NCBI GenBank assembly: GCA_011032825.1
Contig: JAADJZ010000019.1
Span: 496,001-560,000 of the forward strand
Source: Massariosphaeria phaeospora
Taxonomy: Eukaryota > Ascomycota > Dothideomycetes > Pleosporales
DNA length: 64,000 nt
Reading direction: 5' to 3'
Under the pieces are notes generated by a model. It had not been told where the DNA came from. It saw only the letters and a program-made list of their open reading frames with translations, and searched no databases. Below, piece after piece: positions 31,901-43,076 of this stretch. Position numbers and translations under genes: made by a program. The stretch's first letter is position 1. The number at the start of each line of letters is the position of its first letter.

Positions 31901-32026
31901 GAAGCTCATTAGCTCGTTGTGGTCGATACTCTTCTGCGCCATGAGGCCTCGCTCAATGCTGTTTAGCACCTGCTTCTGTGCTGGGCTGAACGCGTCGGTC
32001 GCCGCCTCCGTCGGGTGCGACGCCAT
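28967..32026 (-). CDS. Large Ser/Thr- and acid-rich protein with GAPEDG repeats
   Basis: Proposed exons 32026-31394, 31346-31275, 31215-29714 and 29654-28967; 964 aa. The first two introns (47 and 59 nt; GTAAGT and GTGAGA donors, CTAAC branch points) are strong. The last (59 nt, donor GTTCAA, end GCTATAG) is weaker and was chosen because it restores the frame; a frameshift or separate downstream gene at ATG 29689 is possible. Residues 1-210 are helical (FSPAQKQVLNSIERGL; ALFVERRCALLAMG). The middle has four to five degenerate copies of a DVEMSGAPEDGVTSIG unit in Ser/Thr-rich text. Next comes a conserved-looking globular part (RWLHDERFAGRLRCDMNDIL). The last exon ends in a Pro/Ala/Gln-rich tail with a basic GGKRNRGRDTE patch. 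Family unknown; probably nuclear by composition. Confidence 0.65.
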
Positions 32027-32782
32027 CGTGGACGAGGAGAGGCGGGCGGTAGGCAAAGCAGTCAGTTAATGGCTAAGCTTTCCGACGGGAGAAGAGAAGG
32101 GTAGACTGTATAAAGTGTTCGGCGGAGAGGTGCAGAAAGTGGGGTAGCGAACTGCCGGTGGTGGTGGTGCGTTGCAGTGCTTGGTGTGGCGATCGGATTG
32201 ACTGGTGCTTAAGTAGAGTCGCACGCCAGCGGAGGTGCTGAGTCAGTAGTGCCAAGAATCGTGACGAAATGCGGGCGGCGCGTGGCAGCGAAACCCCTCC
32301 ACCCATGAGCCTCTGATAGAGTGAAAGACGTTCTTGCGCAAAGTTACGTCATTGGCTGTGCTCTGTTGACTAGACAGTAGCCAGTGCCTTTTCGCTAGCG
32401 AATACACAACCCTTGACACCCAAACCTGGACATGAGAGTGAAAGTGAAAGTACAACACGTGACTGCGCAACAAACTCAACCCTGAAAACCTTCTATGTTT
32501 GACTTCGTATATAGATTTTATAGTATCTGGTGAGCTTACGTGAGTGAGGTGACTGAGCGGGTGAACCCCTATATATACTAATCATATAATTGAATGGCAA
32601 GTTCTTCAAACTATATAGAGCAAGCTGTTTCCTTCACGAACAGGTATTTGTTTCAAGCGCTTCGATACTTTATGGAAGCTTTTAGCTACTTGTAGAAATT
32701 CCAGATACAATTCCCATCGAGCGCAGGTCTCGCTATAGCCGCTTCGACCCATGTCTAACCCCCCGAGTTACACGGAGGATCG
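32027..32782. other. Intergenic region
   Basis: Promoter side of the 964-aa gene and 3' flank of the next one. AT-rich around 32500-32600, with TATATAG repeats. No gene seen. Confidence 0.35.
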
Positions 32783-35700
32783 CTATCCCGTCATGGCCAA
32801 ATCGTCTCCATCATCTTGGTTATCTGAGAACGCCCACTTCGGCTCCTCATCCAGATAAGGCCACTTTACCGAGGATGTACGGCGTCTCTTGTCTTCTTGA
32901 ACCGGATCAGGCTCATCGTCCATGGGCTCGTGAGAACCTTTCTCCTTGTCTTCTTTCTCAGCGACCACCCAATTCCGATTGTCCCCTGCATGATTGTTAG
33001 GTTTTGGAAGAAAAGCTGTGGGTTTCTGAACTTACAAATAGTCTCATAGCTGGAGATTTCGATAGGGTGGTAAGGGGCGAGAGCAACTAAAGCTCCGTTT
33101 CTCATGAGAACCAAGTCTTGACGGTTGAGCATGGAACGGGCGTGGCATTTCAAGTTCTCGTCTGCCCATTCCCTGTATTCCTTTCGCAGATCAGTCATGT
33201 TATCCTCGTACAGCTCAGCGTTGATGCTTGAGGTGTCGGTGACGCCGTCCATAGCGTGCAAAGCTCTCATGCACTGAAGCTCTTCGAGTTGGGCAACCTG
33301 ATCAATTTGGCTGTTGTCGAAGAGCGTAGTCCCGGTTCGTTCCTCCCAGCTCCGGTGTGCAAGGTGGAGAAGAACCACCAGATTTTCCACAGCGTCTTTT
33401 CGGACAGATTCGGGAATGCCGTAGTCGCTGGTCACTATCCATGGCTGAACGCTAGAGATACGCTCAGCATGAACATGGCGGTTCCAGAGGAGAGCAAGGT
33501 TGTCAGTTCCTCCATCTCCCATCACTCGATTTTGCGTAAACTCCTCGTCACGCTGTTTGCGCCGGTCTTCGAGCTCGTCCCGCGGAATCCCCGTCGGGTT
33601 CTTCTTAAAACCAGACGCGGTCTCCCTCATGCCCGCCTGGTACCTGTGCAAATTATTTTCGGCCAGGCTCGTTGCCCTTGTAGCTTGTATGGCTTCAAGA
33701 TTTATCGCAAGATTTACCATGAACTTGTAACTTGGTAGCGCATCTGCTTCAAGAACCTTCATATCACCTGGCTGGAAGAGGGTTGTACAGTTCTCCCGCG
33801 ATACTTTGGACAACCCTGCTCGTAGGCTCGCAGCTGTGATGGCGTAGAATAAGTTACGCAGAGCGCTTGTTCGAATCTTCATAGTAACTTGCTCTTGGTC
33901 TAGACCCTCAACGGCTTTCGGTCGAAGTTCGTTCTTGTGGTGCTTGCAAATAACGCTGTTAGCTATCCTGAGCCATCCCAAGAGATAAAGTACAAGATCT
34001 GCTTTGGTCCACTTTCTAAGCATGTCTCGAGCTGTGTCAAGTGCTGCACTGTCTATTTGCAGTTCCGAGCCCTTCGTAAAATATATGCAAATGAACTCAG
34101 CCGTTGCATCCTCCAGGAATTTTTCATCATGCAGGCCAAGATGCTTAAGCAAAGGATATGACCGGATTTTGTTATCGATCTGCTTCAAAACGGGTCGAAT
34201 CTGCGGATGCAATACTGCCTGAAGCTCAGACACGTTTTGCGGAAGGGCGCCAGTGGTGATGATGGTGATCGTGAAGGCGATCGCAGGGTGGTTGCGGGGA
34301 TAAACCACTTCGATTATTTCATCGCCGCTAGGATCCTTACTTTCGGACATATGCACGTCTTTACTGCTTATGACAGGCTGAGCAGGGGTTTCCGAAATTC
34401 CATGCCAACCGCTGGAGAATTGTGCTGTGCCTTCGGAAAGCTGGTTCATTACGGCCGTCGGTTGTTGACCAAAGCTCTGCGTTGAACGGGGGATAACTGG
34501 AGGTTTGTTCTCTATTTCGAGCGCAGGCCTATACAGGATGACCGCCGTATCAGATACTTGTTTCGATTCTGATCCTCCCATGGTAGTGTCACCATCTATA
34601 TCATGGGTCATGCCCTCAGCCTGGGTTTTCTCTTGCTCAGTGTTGTGATCGGTTCTCTGAGTCTCGCAGACTTCGGGTTTCGCATCAACCATCTCTTCAT
34701 CATCTTGTTTTCGGGGCTACTCTTGAACATTGAGACCCTCTGAATCCGCCTCTTTCATGTCCTGATCATTGTCGTGACCTTCAAGGTCTTCTGACTGATC
34801 ATTGTTACTGATCTGGCTCTGTCCATGTGCTGGTGTAGTTACATGGTGTGCGCCACCAGTAACATTGGCCTCTTCGACATCCATGTCGATGTCGTCGTTA
34901 TTGGAAGGTGTGAACGGAGAACCAATCTGAGGAACCGTAGTAGGTACTGTGCCTATAGGTCTAGCACCTGCCTGGTTTATGCTAACAAGTGTCGGCTGAG
35001 AGGCGTCCCCGGCGGCCTCTTGCCCATCTCTAGAAGTTACCGTGGGAGCAACCCCTACGCTTCCAGAGGCGAGTGTAGTCCTGGTTGTATCCCTCGCCGG
35101 TACGGTATCAGGTGTGGTTGATGTACCTCTGTCAGCCTGGTGAGACTCGTTCCCATTGCCGGCATCCGATATTGTTGCTTGTGACTGGGCATTGGTCTCA
35201 GAGTTGGGCAGGTTCGACTTCGGGAGGTACACGGTACGTGAGGGAGTTCTGGGAACTGTGCTGTTTCCAGAGATTGAAGGAGTATAGACACGGGCCACTG
35301 GCATCGCGTTCCGAAAGATGACCGGTCCATGGCTATTGTAGTTGTGCATTACCAGCGACAGTGATTTGATGATCAGTATCAGTTGGTCTTGTCGCATATT
35401 GGCCAAGCGGCGAAGGCACGCTTTCACCCGGTCAACCCGCTCTCTATACACATATGCTCGAGGGATAGACGAGGGCGTCGGACCAAAGCTTGCGCACTCG
35501 CGTTCGAGTAGGAGTCCCACCGCCCAAGGCATCTGCCTAGACTTGGTGAGCTCAACGTTGGCATCACGGAACAAGCGACCGCGCTCACGGGCGGCTTTGC
35601 GTATTATGAAGCAAAAGTCCCAAGCGGCTTGGCCAGCATTGTCGCTTTTCTGACGCTCCTGGTGAACGAGAGGGCAATGGGGCACGCCACGGATGCGTAG

Positions 35701-36204
35701 AAAGTTGGAGGTATTGTATGGCTCCTTTGATACCGCGGCAAATTCATCCGTCATCAAAGCCTGCTGGATGATCGCAAAAGGTTTTGACAGCAGATTCTTC
35801 AATAAGTTGCCCTGGACGTAGATTGGGGGAAAGTCCAGGGATCGCGGCTCTGAGGCATCGCGGACTAGCACTGAAAATAAGGTCGGCGTTGAGCCCGCGT
35901 CCGCGACAATTGTGGACGTAGATGGGGTTGATTCTGTTGAATCAGATGAGCTAGACTCAGTATATTCAGTTCGAGAAGACGGCGTAGTCGGAGGGGTGTT
36001 GTATGCCGACCGGACTTGCGGCGTGGTGAGCTGGAGTTCTGCTTGTATTCTGCTCGTTACAGCGGCTGCTACATGCGGCACTAGAGTTACGAGAGCTACC
36101 TCGAGCGCTTCCTTGACAAATTGCTGGACGCGTTCTTCGGAGACGGTCATGTTGCGGCTGACACCTGCGGTGGTGCGGATATCAACGGGCGCGTTCTGAG
36201 ACAT
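32783..36204 (-). pseudogene. Large low-complexity gene with one in-frame TAG
   Basis: A single minus-strand frame runs from ATG 36204 through 495 codons to TAG (34719-34717). After eight more codons it reaches ATG 34692 and continues without a frame change to a 50-nt intron (33035-32986; GTAAGT, CTAAC, GCAG), then to a stop at 32783. Read through, it would be about 1120 residues. The first half has a helical N-terminus (RVQQFVKEALEVALVTLVPH), a globular part with AVGLLLERECASFG, and a Ser/Thr/Pro-rich tail with DIDMDVEEAN. The second half has DIDGDTTMGG and DVHMSES motifs, then about 400 residues that look folded (YPRNHPAIAFTITIITTG; WTKADLVLYLLGWLRIANSV), ending acidic. It may be one gene with a nonsense change, a readthrough gene or two adjacent genes. 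Family unknown. Confidence 0.6.
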
Positions 36205-37297
36205 GGTGTTTCGATCTGTGGATTCGGGTCGTGAGATATGGGCAGTAGGTGCAGGTCAAGGTTGTTTGTAAAAAGCTGGTGGGTAGACTTGGGTGGCAGC
36301 TTGGATGGTGGATGGATAAGAGGGAGCGCGAGGCAGAGCTGTTGCGTATGTGAGGCGCTAGCACTAGCTAGGACTAGACTGGACTCGGGTCGCCGCCTCT
36401 CCTGGGTCAAGCCATACACGGCCACTTGGAGCAGTGAATTGGCTTTTGGGACTTGATGATGACACCTGTGAAAGCCATTCCGCCGTGCACAAAGATCGGT
36501 GAGGGTGAAAGTAGATTCGGAGATGTTTCACCGATCAACTGACAACCAGCACATACTTGTAGCCATTGGTACTGTACAGGGGAAGAAATAAAGGTATATA
36601 GTTAGCATAGTGATAAAGACTAGAAGACGACGTGAGTAGTCCCCAATTCATGGTGCTGGGAACTACACCGTGCTGCAATGTACTACAAGCGAAAGAAATA
36701 CAGGAACCTTGGAAAGTTCTACGAAGACCACAAATATATTTCATCAGCGACGAGTTTGCTTTATGAGCTGATATTCGTTTTCATGGCACAATCAACTATG
36801 CCACATTCACTGTAGCGGGCCCTATAGACTAACGCCCGTTACTCATCGCGTTCTACCGTCCGCTGCAATGGACTCTCTAGGTAACTACCATTAGATTCTG
36901 CTATGATTTTCAATACTCTCGAAGGATCCGTGTAGTGCTTTCTTATCCACAGTACTATCACGCGCGCATATCTTCCATCGAAATCTTTCGAGAGCTGTCT
37001 AAATCTCACAAGACTAACATTGCCCTGCGTAGAATCGGGTGCTAGCCCTTGTGTGAGCTCGCACCAACAGTGATCGCGCTAATCCGACAATGGATCGGCA
37101 GTGAGCGCGCTGAGCCTTTCCCTAATTCAAATTGAGCCAAACTGTTCATATCTAAGCGAAGGTATGCTTTCTGCTTTAACTCGTATTATTAGAAAACTTC
37201 CTACGATCCTAACTGAACGAAGTATTGTCAAGATAGGTTAAGGAAGATGAAAAGTCCCTGAAGCCCGGCGGATTTCTCCAAGACTATATCTTGAATC
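36205..37297. other. 1.1-kb intergenic region
   Basis: Promoter of the minus-strand gene at its left end and the 3' flank of the dioxygenase at the right. Fairly AT-rich (36540-37290). No gene, repeat or structural RNA recognised. Confidence 0.35.
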
Positions 37298-38469
37298 CTA
37301 GCTGTACATATTGATTGTCCGAAACATCTGCTCAGAGTACTCCTTGAAAGTCACCAGCTCATAAAGTCTCTTTCCGTCTTTCGCCACTCTAGACGGCTGG
37401 GGTTCGATTACACCGTCTGACGATGGTGGTACGAAATATGGTATTGAATAGCGGGCATTTCCGGGGTTCTTGACTACAACACGATGGAGCGCAGACGGGT
37501 AGAAGCCTGAACGAAGCACCAATTAGGAAATTTTCGAGGGGTATAACGGAGATTAGGTGACATTACCATTTGAGACACGCTGGAACATGTCACCAATGTT
37601 TTTGTATAACACACCATCTTGAGGCACTGCGTCGATGAAATCTCCGCTAGCACGATCTAAGAATTGGAGACCGCCGTGTGAGTCTTGGAAAAGCATTGTG
37701 AACGCACTAGTGGCCGTTGGTTAGTAGATTGAATTAACCAGATACACATTCTCTTTCGAACAGGTGTTTGTGCTCGTACTTACCTCCAATCTGTATGGGC
37801 ACCGAGCCGGGAAGCATACTGGTTTTCCAACTGATTGGCTCCAATAGGCGGGTAATGCAAGAGTCTCAACTGGTTATCGTGTCCACCGTGCAGAGCCCGC
37901 ACACTTCCAGCCTCTGATTCTGTGAGCTCTAAGCTTTCTATCAACACTTTGAGGATAGCCATAGCCGCCTTGTGCAATTCCCAATAGAACTTCGTCGTGA
38001 AAGGTCGAAATTCCGGAAATACGTCCTCCGGTAGCCATATGTTGTACTGAACTTCGTTTTCTTCGCTGCCAATTTCGTAACTCTCTTTGTAGTCGATTAT
38101 TCCCTCGTAGTCCTGCTTCTTCACTCCGTCCCAACTCTCTGTTTCCGTCTTGGCTGCGCCGCGCTCTCGACCAGTTCCGGAATATCCTCGATGTGGTGTG
38201 GGTCCGTCTGGGTGTGGTGCCTTCATTTTCTCGCCGTAAGGCAAGTCAAAGAGCTTCTTCGTGATTTTGAAAGCCTCAGCAAGGAGTTCTGGAGACACAC
38301 CATGACCAGTGATTCCGACACAACCGTTCACGCGACCTTTTCCGGCTAGTTCCTGAGCTGCGCGCTTGCGGGATTCAAGATTCCCATTCGATGTAAAAGG
38401 GGAGATATCAACAATGGGAACATCGGAGTCGTTGTGGGTGCCATACGTGTGTGGCCCACTCTTCGTCAT
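37298..38469 (-). CDS. Isopenicillin-N-synthase-type 2OG-Fe(II) dioxygenase
   Basis: Exons 38469-37784, 37706-37567 and 37506-37298; 344 aa. Introns of 77 and 60 nt (GTAAGT and GTAATG donors) splice in phase. Plant- and fungus-type enzymes of this fold oxidise small molecules using Fe(II), O2 and usually 2-oxoglutarate. The N-terminal DIOX_N part starts VPIVDISPF and contains the GCVGITGHGV motif. In the core, the iron ligands are His 225 and Asp 227 (GAHTDW) and His 283 (LHRVV), with the co-substrate Arg 294 in RYSIPYF, eleven residues after the His. The length is normal for the family. No neighbouring biosynthetic genes, so the substrate is unknown. ATG 38469 is the first in frame. Confidence 0.92.
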
Positions 38470-38668
38470 GTTGTCGAAGTGTATAGATAGATTATGGGCG
38501 GACTTGAACAGTTCAGGTTCGGGTCGTGTTGCTTCTGGGATGGGGAGGCATGAGTCCCGGAGAACTATCTGTTCCGAAGCGGGGGTGGCGTAGCTACTTA
38601 GCCAATGGGCACCTAGATGACGGTGTCTTCATCAAAACCAACATTAAACAACTCATACTACACAACTA

Positions 38669-38720
38669 CCGAGGCGCCCGGCGTGACTATCCACACGGCG
38701 TGACCATCCACCCGAACACC
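38669..38720 (+). repeat. Left terminal inverted repeat with internal 2x unit
   Basis: CCGAGGCGCCCGGCGTGACT then two tandem GGCGTGAC(T/C)ATCCAC units; pairs with the reverse complement of about 40746-40797. Confidence 0.8.
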
Positions 38721-38821
38721 AAAATCGACACCACAACATGAAGCTATTGAGCCACGCGCGATAGCTATAATCGCGATATTTTCTAGGGCTTAGTTCTACA
38801 GGCCTCAATTAATATATATAG

Positions 38822-40699
38822 CTATCTATATTTTGCTGGGAGCTTGATAGCTCGGCCGTGTCGTGATTGAGATGGTGGTGGGCCTGCTGCAGCACCTGAG
38901 GCTTCACTACCACCCTGAGGCTGCGCAGCTACTCTCTTTTTTGAGCCTGCCTTCGTAGCTACCTTAAGGCGTCTCCTCTGAGCTCTTTGGGCAGTTTTTT
39001 GAGCTTGTTGGAGTCGTTGTTGAGTCCTACGAGCTGCCTGTCGTGAGGCTCGATCAGCAGCCTCACGAGCCTTCTCCTCCTGCCTCATCAATTGCGCTGC
39101 TGTTCTCGCTGCACGCCTTGCCTCAACAGCCTTGAGCTTCTCCTGCCTCTGCTCCTCACGTACGCGAGATATCTCTGCTTTTTGGAGTTGTTGTTGCTCC
39201 GCCTCAGCCTCCTGCTGCCGCAGGCGATCACGTGCCCTATCCACCTTGCTTGGAGTCCAGAATACAGCCCCACCGTGATACTCCTCAGCTGCCTCTAGAG
39301 GCAGAGCCTTGCCTCGCTTCCTACGCTGCCTCTCATTGATGAGAGCCTCCTTGAGTCTCACATTCTCATGCTCAGCTAGTACTGATCTGATCGAGAGTCG
39401 GTGGATCGTTTGGTTGAGCTTTGAGATCTTTTTCTGGTCTCTATCAGCTACAGCGTGATCGACCAGCCGTCTGATCTTCCTCCAATCTGATGCGCTTAGG
39501 GCTGAGGAGTCGCTATCGCTTGAATGGCCTGATAGAGCTGGCTGATTGAATCGTTTGAGTATCACCTCTAGCTCGAAAGGTGAGAGGCCAGTTGCCTTAA
39601 AAGCCTTGAGTATAGTATCCTTCTTGAACGAGGCCTCCTAGGCAGCCATAAACATAGGATAGAAGTCTCGTTTGCTTATAGATGTGAGCCCTTGGCACCT
39701 CTCCATGAACGCAGCTACCTGGTTTGAGTAAGCTGATGAGAATGGCTTAAACATGACGACGTCAAGCGGCTGGAGGGTGTGAGTTGAATGAGGGGGGTAT
39801 ACTGCAAGGAGGATCCTATTCCGATCGCAGTACTCGATGAAATCCATCGTGAGGTGAGATCCATGGCCGTCTAGGACAAGTAATCGATAGCTCCGCCCTG
39901 CCTTCTCCTTCGTAGATCGATCAAACACTTGTTTGAGCCAGGCTAGTCCTATATCGTTGTTCGTCTAGCTAGAAAGTAAAGAGGATATATATACTTGGTC
40001 CTTAGGCCTTAGGGCTTGTAGCTAGGTGTCCTGTATCGAGCCTGAGTCTGATTGATATATTAGCGCAGGCGCAAGGGCTGTTCCATCAGCGCATATGCAG
40101 GCCAGCAGCGTTATCCACTCCCGATTGCCATCCTGGATGTGAGCCTTGATCTTCCCCTCCTCATATAGCCTCTTGCTGAACACCCGCTTTGAGCGAGTAA
40201 GTATTCCTAGCATGCAGCTCTTCTCATCTATGTTGTACATATTGCAAGGCTCTATATCGTATTGGCTGATCTTACTGCGTAGAAGCTCGAAGTAGAGGGT
40301 ATACTTCAACCGAGAATTAGCCTGGTGCCGTGAGCGATCGATGCCGGTGGCCCAGCGTGAGATTAGATCAACCTGGTGTCGCTTGATATATCGATCAACC
40401 CAGCCTTTTCCAACCTCTTTTTTCGCGATATCCGAGGCAAAGCGTCGTATCATAGGCCGTGTAGGAGGTAGGCCTTGCCTTGTAAGGCGCTCTATATAGC
40501 GTAGGAGCTCTAGCTCCTGCTAGGGGTGGAGCGCTTGCTGGTTTTGAGCCTTGGTGCTGCATGAGGTTGAGACGCTTCGGTGTCTTCGGCTGAGCGCTGC
40601 GTGGCTGCAGCCATAGATGGCTGCTATTTTCCTATATGAAAAAGGTTCTCCTGGCTCGCGCGATTCAATCGCTTCAATCGCATCCTCAATTGCTCCCAT
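38822..40699 (-). pseudogene. Pogo/Fot1-type transposase broken by four TAG codons
   Basis: One reading frame from ATG 40699 to a stop at 38822 keeps family similarity throughout. It starts MGAIEDAIEAIES with a helix-turn-helix (YRKIAAIYGCSHAALSRRHR), then GKGWVDRYIKRH. The DDE core has Asp in YNIDEKS, VLDGHGSH and LQPLDV, followed by KAFKATGLSPF. The C-terminal third is a basic Gln/Arg/Ala-rich coiled coil. The frame is interrupted only by TAG at 40522-40520, 40024-40022, 39967-39965 and 39640-39638. By comparison with related transposases, at least the last three sit where Trp is expected (QDT-W, SS-W-TNND, AA-W-EASF), so G-to-A or C-to-T changes explain them all. No frameshift was found. 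Confidence 0.85.
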
Positions 40700-40745
40700 A
40701 TTGGTGGAGTTGTGTCGTGTTGAAGTTATGTAGTTGTCAGGGTTC

Positions 40746-40797
40746 GGTGTTCGGCTGGATGGTCACGCCGGGTGGATGGTCACGCCGGGCGCCTCGG
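40746..40797 (-). repeat. Right terminal inverted repeat with internal 2x unit
   Basis: Contains GGATGGTCACGCCGGGT twice in tandem before GCGCCTCGG and the TA duplication. Confidence 0.8.
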
Positions 40798-41310
40798 TAT
40801 TCGCCAAATCGGTGAGAAGGGTAAGTAGAACCAGCGATGAGTTCATCGATCCTTATGATATTCACCTAATGATATTTGATAGGGATACGGAGGTTGGGCA
40901 GGTCCCCAACAGTTTAACATACGAAGGCGCTTTTTTCAATAATTAAGTGTTGAATGAAACCCAAAGCTTCTAAGTGCGCAGTAAGTTGTTTCAGTGGTAG
41001 ACTCTCGACACAGCTTGGTGCGGCATCTACATCGACGAGCAAGTTTGAATACGGCGTAGCAGCAGTGCCACATAGCTGCGTTGTCGTATAGTACCGGATC
41101 TGACCGACGTCGCGGTTGCGGGAAAACTTCTTAGTTGTCAAGTCGGAAGCGGGGACCAATGCAGTCATGCGACATGGCTGAAAATCTTGAGTACTTAAGA
41201 GCTGATGCGCCCTATCAAATTATGTCCCCTCCTACACTGCGCATAGAGGTTCATAGTATGATATACAACTGGTATCTCATCCCACTTCCCATATAACATT
41301 GTAGATCATA
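40798..41310. other. Intergenic region
   Basis: About 500 bp between the transposon end and the dehydrogenase gene. No gene is supportable. Confidence 0.3.
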
Positions 41311-42301
41311 ATGACGCAAGCTTCCCTCGACGGGTATGCTATTATTACAGGCGTTTGTCCCTCTCGCATCTCATCTAACCCAACGCTCATAAATTACAGG
41401 CCGCCAGCGGAATTGGGAAGGAGACTGCGTTCGCTCTCGCTGAGGCGGGTGCGAAAGGCGTTCTGTTTGCTGATATCCAAGGCGACAAGGCCAGCGCCGC
41501 CGCCGAAGATTGCAAAGCTCTAGCTATTGCTCCAGACTTCAAGTCAATCAGTTTCACCGTTGATATTTCCGACGCCCAAGCAGTCGAAGAAATGGTCGAC
41601 CATGCGAAAGAGCAATTCGGAAGGATTGATTACTGCGTAAATGCAGCTGGAGTAAGTTCTAGTCCTAGTGTTTTGGAGACAGCTAGTAACATTCCATACA
41701 GATTGACAGCCCTATGGTCCCCTTCACCGATACCCCAAACGACACTTTCGACCAAGTCCACAACGTCAACGTCCGCGGCACGTTTTTCGTCACTAAAGCC
41801 GTCGCTAGAGTGATGGCTGCCCAAGAACCCCTAACTACCACAACAAAGCGCTTCGGACCGCGCACGCTCAGTCGCGGGTCCATCGTGATCGTCGCATCAG
41901 CCATAGCATTCGGCGCCGTACCAGGGAAAACTTCGTACTGCACATCTAAACATGCAGTCCTTGGACTTGCGCGATCTTCTGGTATGTCATATTATTTATT
42001 CGCCTTTATGCTTTAATTGGCGAGACCTGATGGTCGCATAGCTATGGATCTTAACAGCGCCGGCGTGCGCGTCAACCTGGTCAGTCCCAGCTGGGTGAAC
42101 ACACCTATGCTAGACACAGATCGTGACAGGCTTCCTCCCGGGACAATCGACGGGATTATCAAGCAGCATATTCCTTTGGGTAGGGCGGCGGAGCCGGATG
42201 AGGTAGCTGCGGCGATAGTGTACTTGTGTGGGCCGGGCTCGACCTATGTTACTGGCGCGAACATCATGATTGATAATGGGTTGACTTTGGGGCCGAAGTA
42301 G
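41311..42301 (+). CDS. Short-chain dehydrogenase/reductase (SDR)
   Basis: Exons 41311-41352, 41400-41651, 41702-41981 and 42042-42301; 277 aa. Introns of 47, 50 and 60 nt splice in phase. Classical SDR signatures are present: the Rossmann cofactor loop ITGAASGIG (residues 12-20), which is split by intron 1; Asp in FADIQG favouring NAD(H); NAAG; and the catalytic YCTSK (Tyr-x3-Lys) downstream of a Ser in IVIVASAIAF. VNLVSPSWVNTPML and a C-terminal VTGANIMIDNG complete the fold. Such enzymes oxidise or reduce alcohols and ketones; the substrate cannot be told from sequence. Length is typical (250-280 aa). Its first exon is only 14 codons. Confidence 0.93.
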
Positions 42302-42512
42302 AGCCCGGACTTGTTGAATTCAAGGACCGCGTTCCGAGTCATACATGGTATTTTTTTCACGATTTTCACCAAAGCCGTACACGAAGAAAAACCATGGTTC
42401 GATCAGTTTTCGTCGCCTCTACCAACCATCGAAGTATTCAAGTGCGTTTATGTATATAGTCACGAGGATGTGGTGACACACGGTGCTGTACCGCGTTAGC
42501 ATCCATAGCGGG

Positions 42513-43076
42513 TCAGTGGGGTCGTCGCCAATCAGCGATCTCGAGATTATCCACATTAACTCCAACCGAACATTCGCAATATTGTTGAAGAAGTATCGTG
42601 AGCTGTGAATTATCGGGATCGCAAAAAGTTCTTTTCGGGCGCAACTGCCATCTGCGCGCCTGCTCACGCACAGTGTCCTTGCTCGGGCGGTTCCCTTCTC
42701 CCATAGTCGACCTCTTACTTCCGCTAACACCCAATCCCCAACTCAACCTCCACGTCTTCACAGCAGCAACATCCAAAAACGTTCCCCATATGTCAATAGA
42801 AGCCGCGCGCGCGCCTTGCACTGCCACGTCAGCGGGGTAGCTCAGGATCGGAACGTGCTCAGGGACATGGAACCGCTCGCCGCTGCGGCCCTTGTGCCAC
42901 ACTTGCATCGCACTCATCGATATCGCTGCCAAAACCGTACGGTAGATTGGGGCCGTTGGGTAGATGGAAAAGTCTGGCTGAGATTCGGTTCGATTCGGTA
43001 GGGTGGTAACGTTAACGGAAAATGTGGCATATGGAGTTGAGTGGTGCGGACCTTCAAACACTCGACCGACGTCCAT
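42513..43076 (-). CDS. Possible conserved protein of unknown function, 187 aa
   Basis: Open frame from ATG 43076 with protein-like composition throughout: MDVGRVFEGPHHSTPYATF at the start, then SIYPTAPIYRTVLAAISMSAMQ, FHVPEHVPILSYPADV, SIDIWGTFLDVAAVKTWRLSWG, and a final Cys-containing CDPDNSQLTILLQQYCECS part. The even, non-repetitive composition and clustering of Trp and Tyr favour a real gene. I do not recognise the family and see no intron inside. The first exon could extend further upstream. The frame lies convergent to the SDR gene, 211 bp from its stop. Confidence 0.4.
   Translation of the reverse strand: MDVGRVFEGPHHSTPYATFSVNVTTLPNRTESQPDFSIYPTAPIYRTVLAAISMSAMQVWHKGRSGERFHVPEHVPILSYPADVAVQGARAASIDIWGTFLDVAAVKTWRLSWGLGVSGSKRSTMGEGNRPSKDTVREQARRWQLRPKRTFCDPDNSQLTILLQQYCECSVGVNVDNLEIADWRRPH

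Larger units (their letters stand above)
38669..40797 (-). mobile_element. Decayed pogo/Fot1-like DNA transposon, 2129 bp
   Basis: Ends begin CCGAGGCGCCCGGCGTGAC on each side in inverted orientation, for about 50 bp, and are flanked by TA at 38667-38668 and 40798-40799. Each terminal repeat holds two direct copies of a GGCGTGAC-ATCCAC unit. The transposase lies on the minus strand and is interrupted by four stops. It is only distantly related to the intact element at 23.4 kb: ends and protein differ. Confidence 0.88.

Noticed and set aside
37298..42301. A biosynthetic gene cluster formed by the dioxygenase, the SDR and nearby genes
   Set aside because: No backbone enzyme (PKS, NRPS, terpene synthase), transporter or P450 is present, and a transposon separates the two genes.
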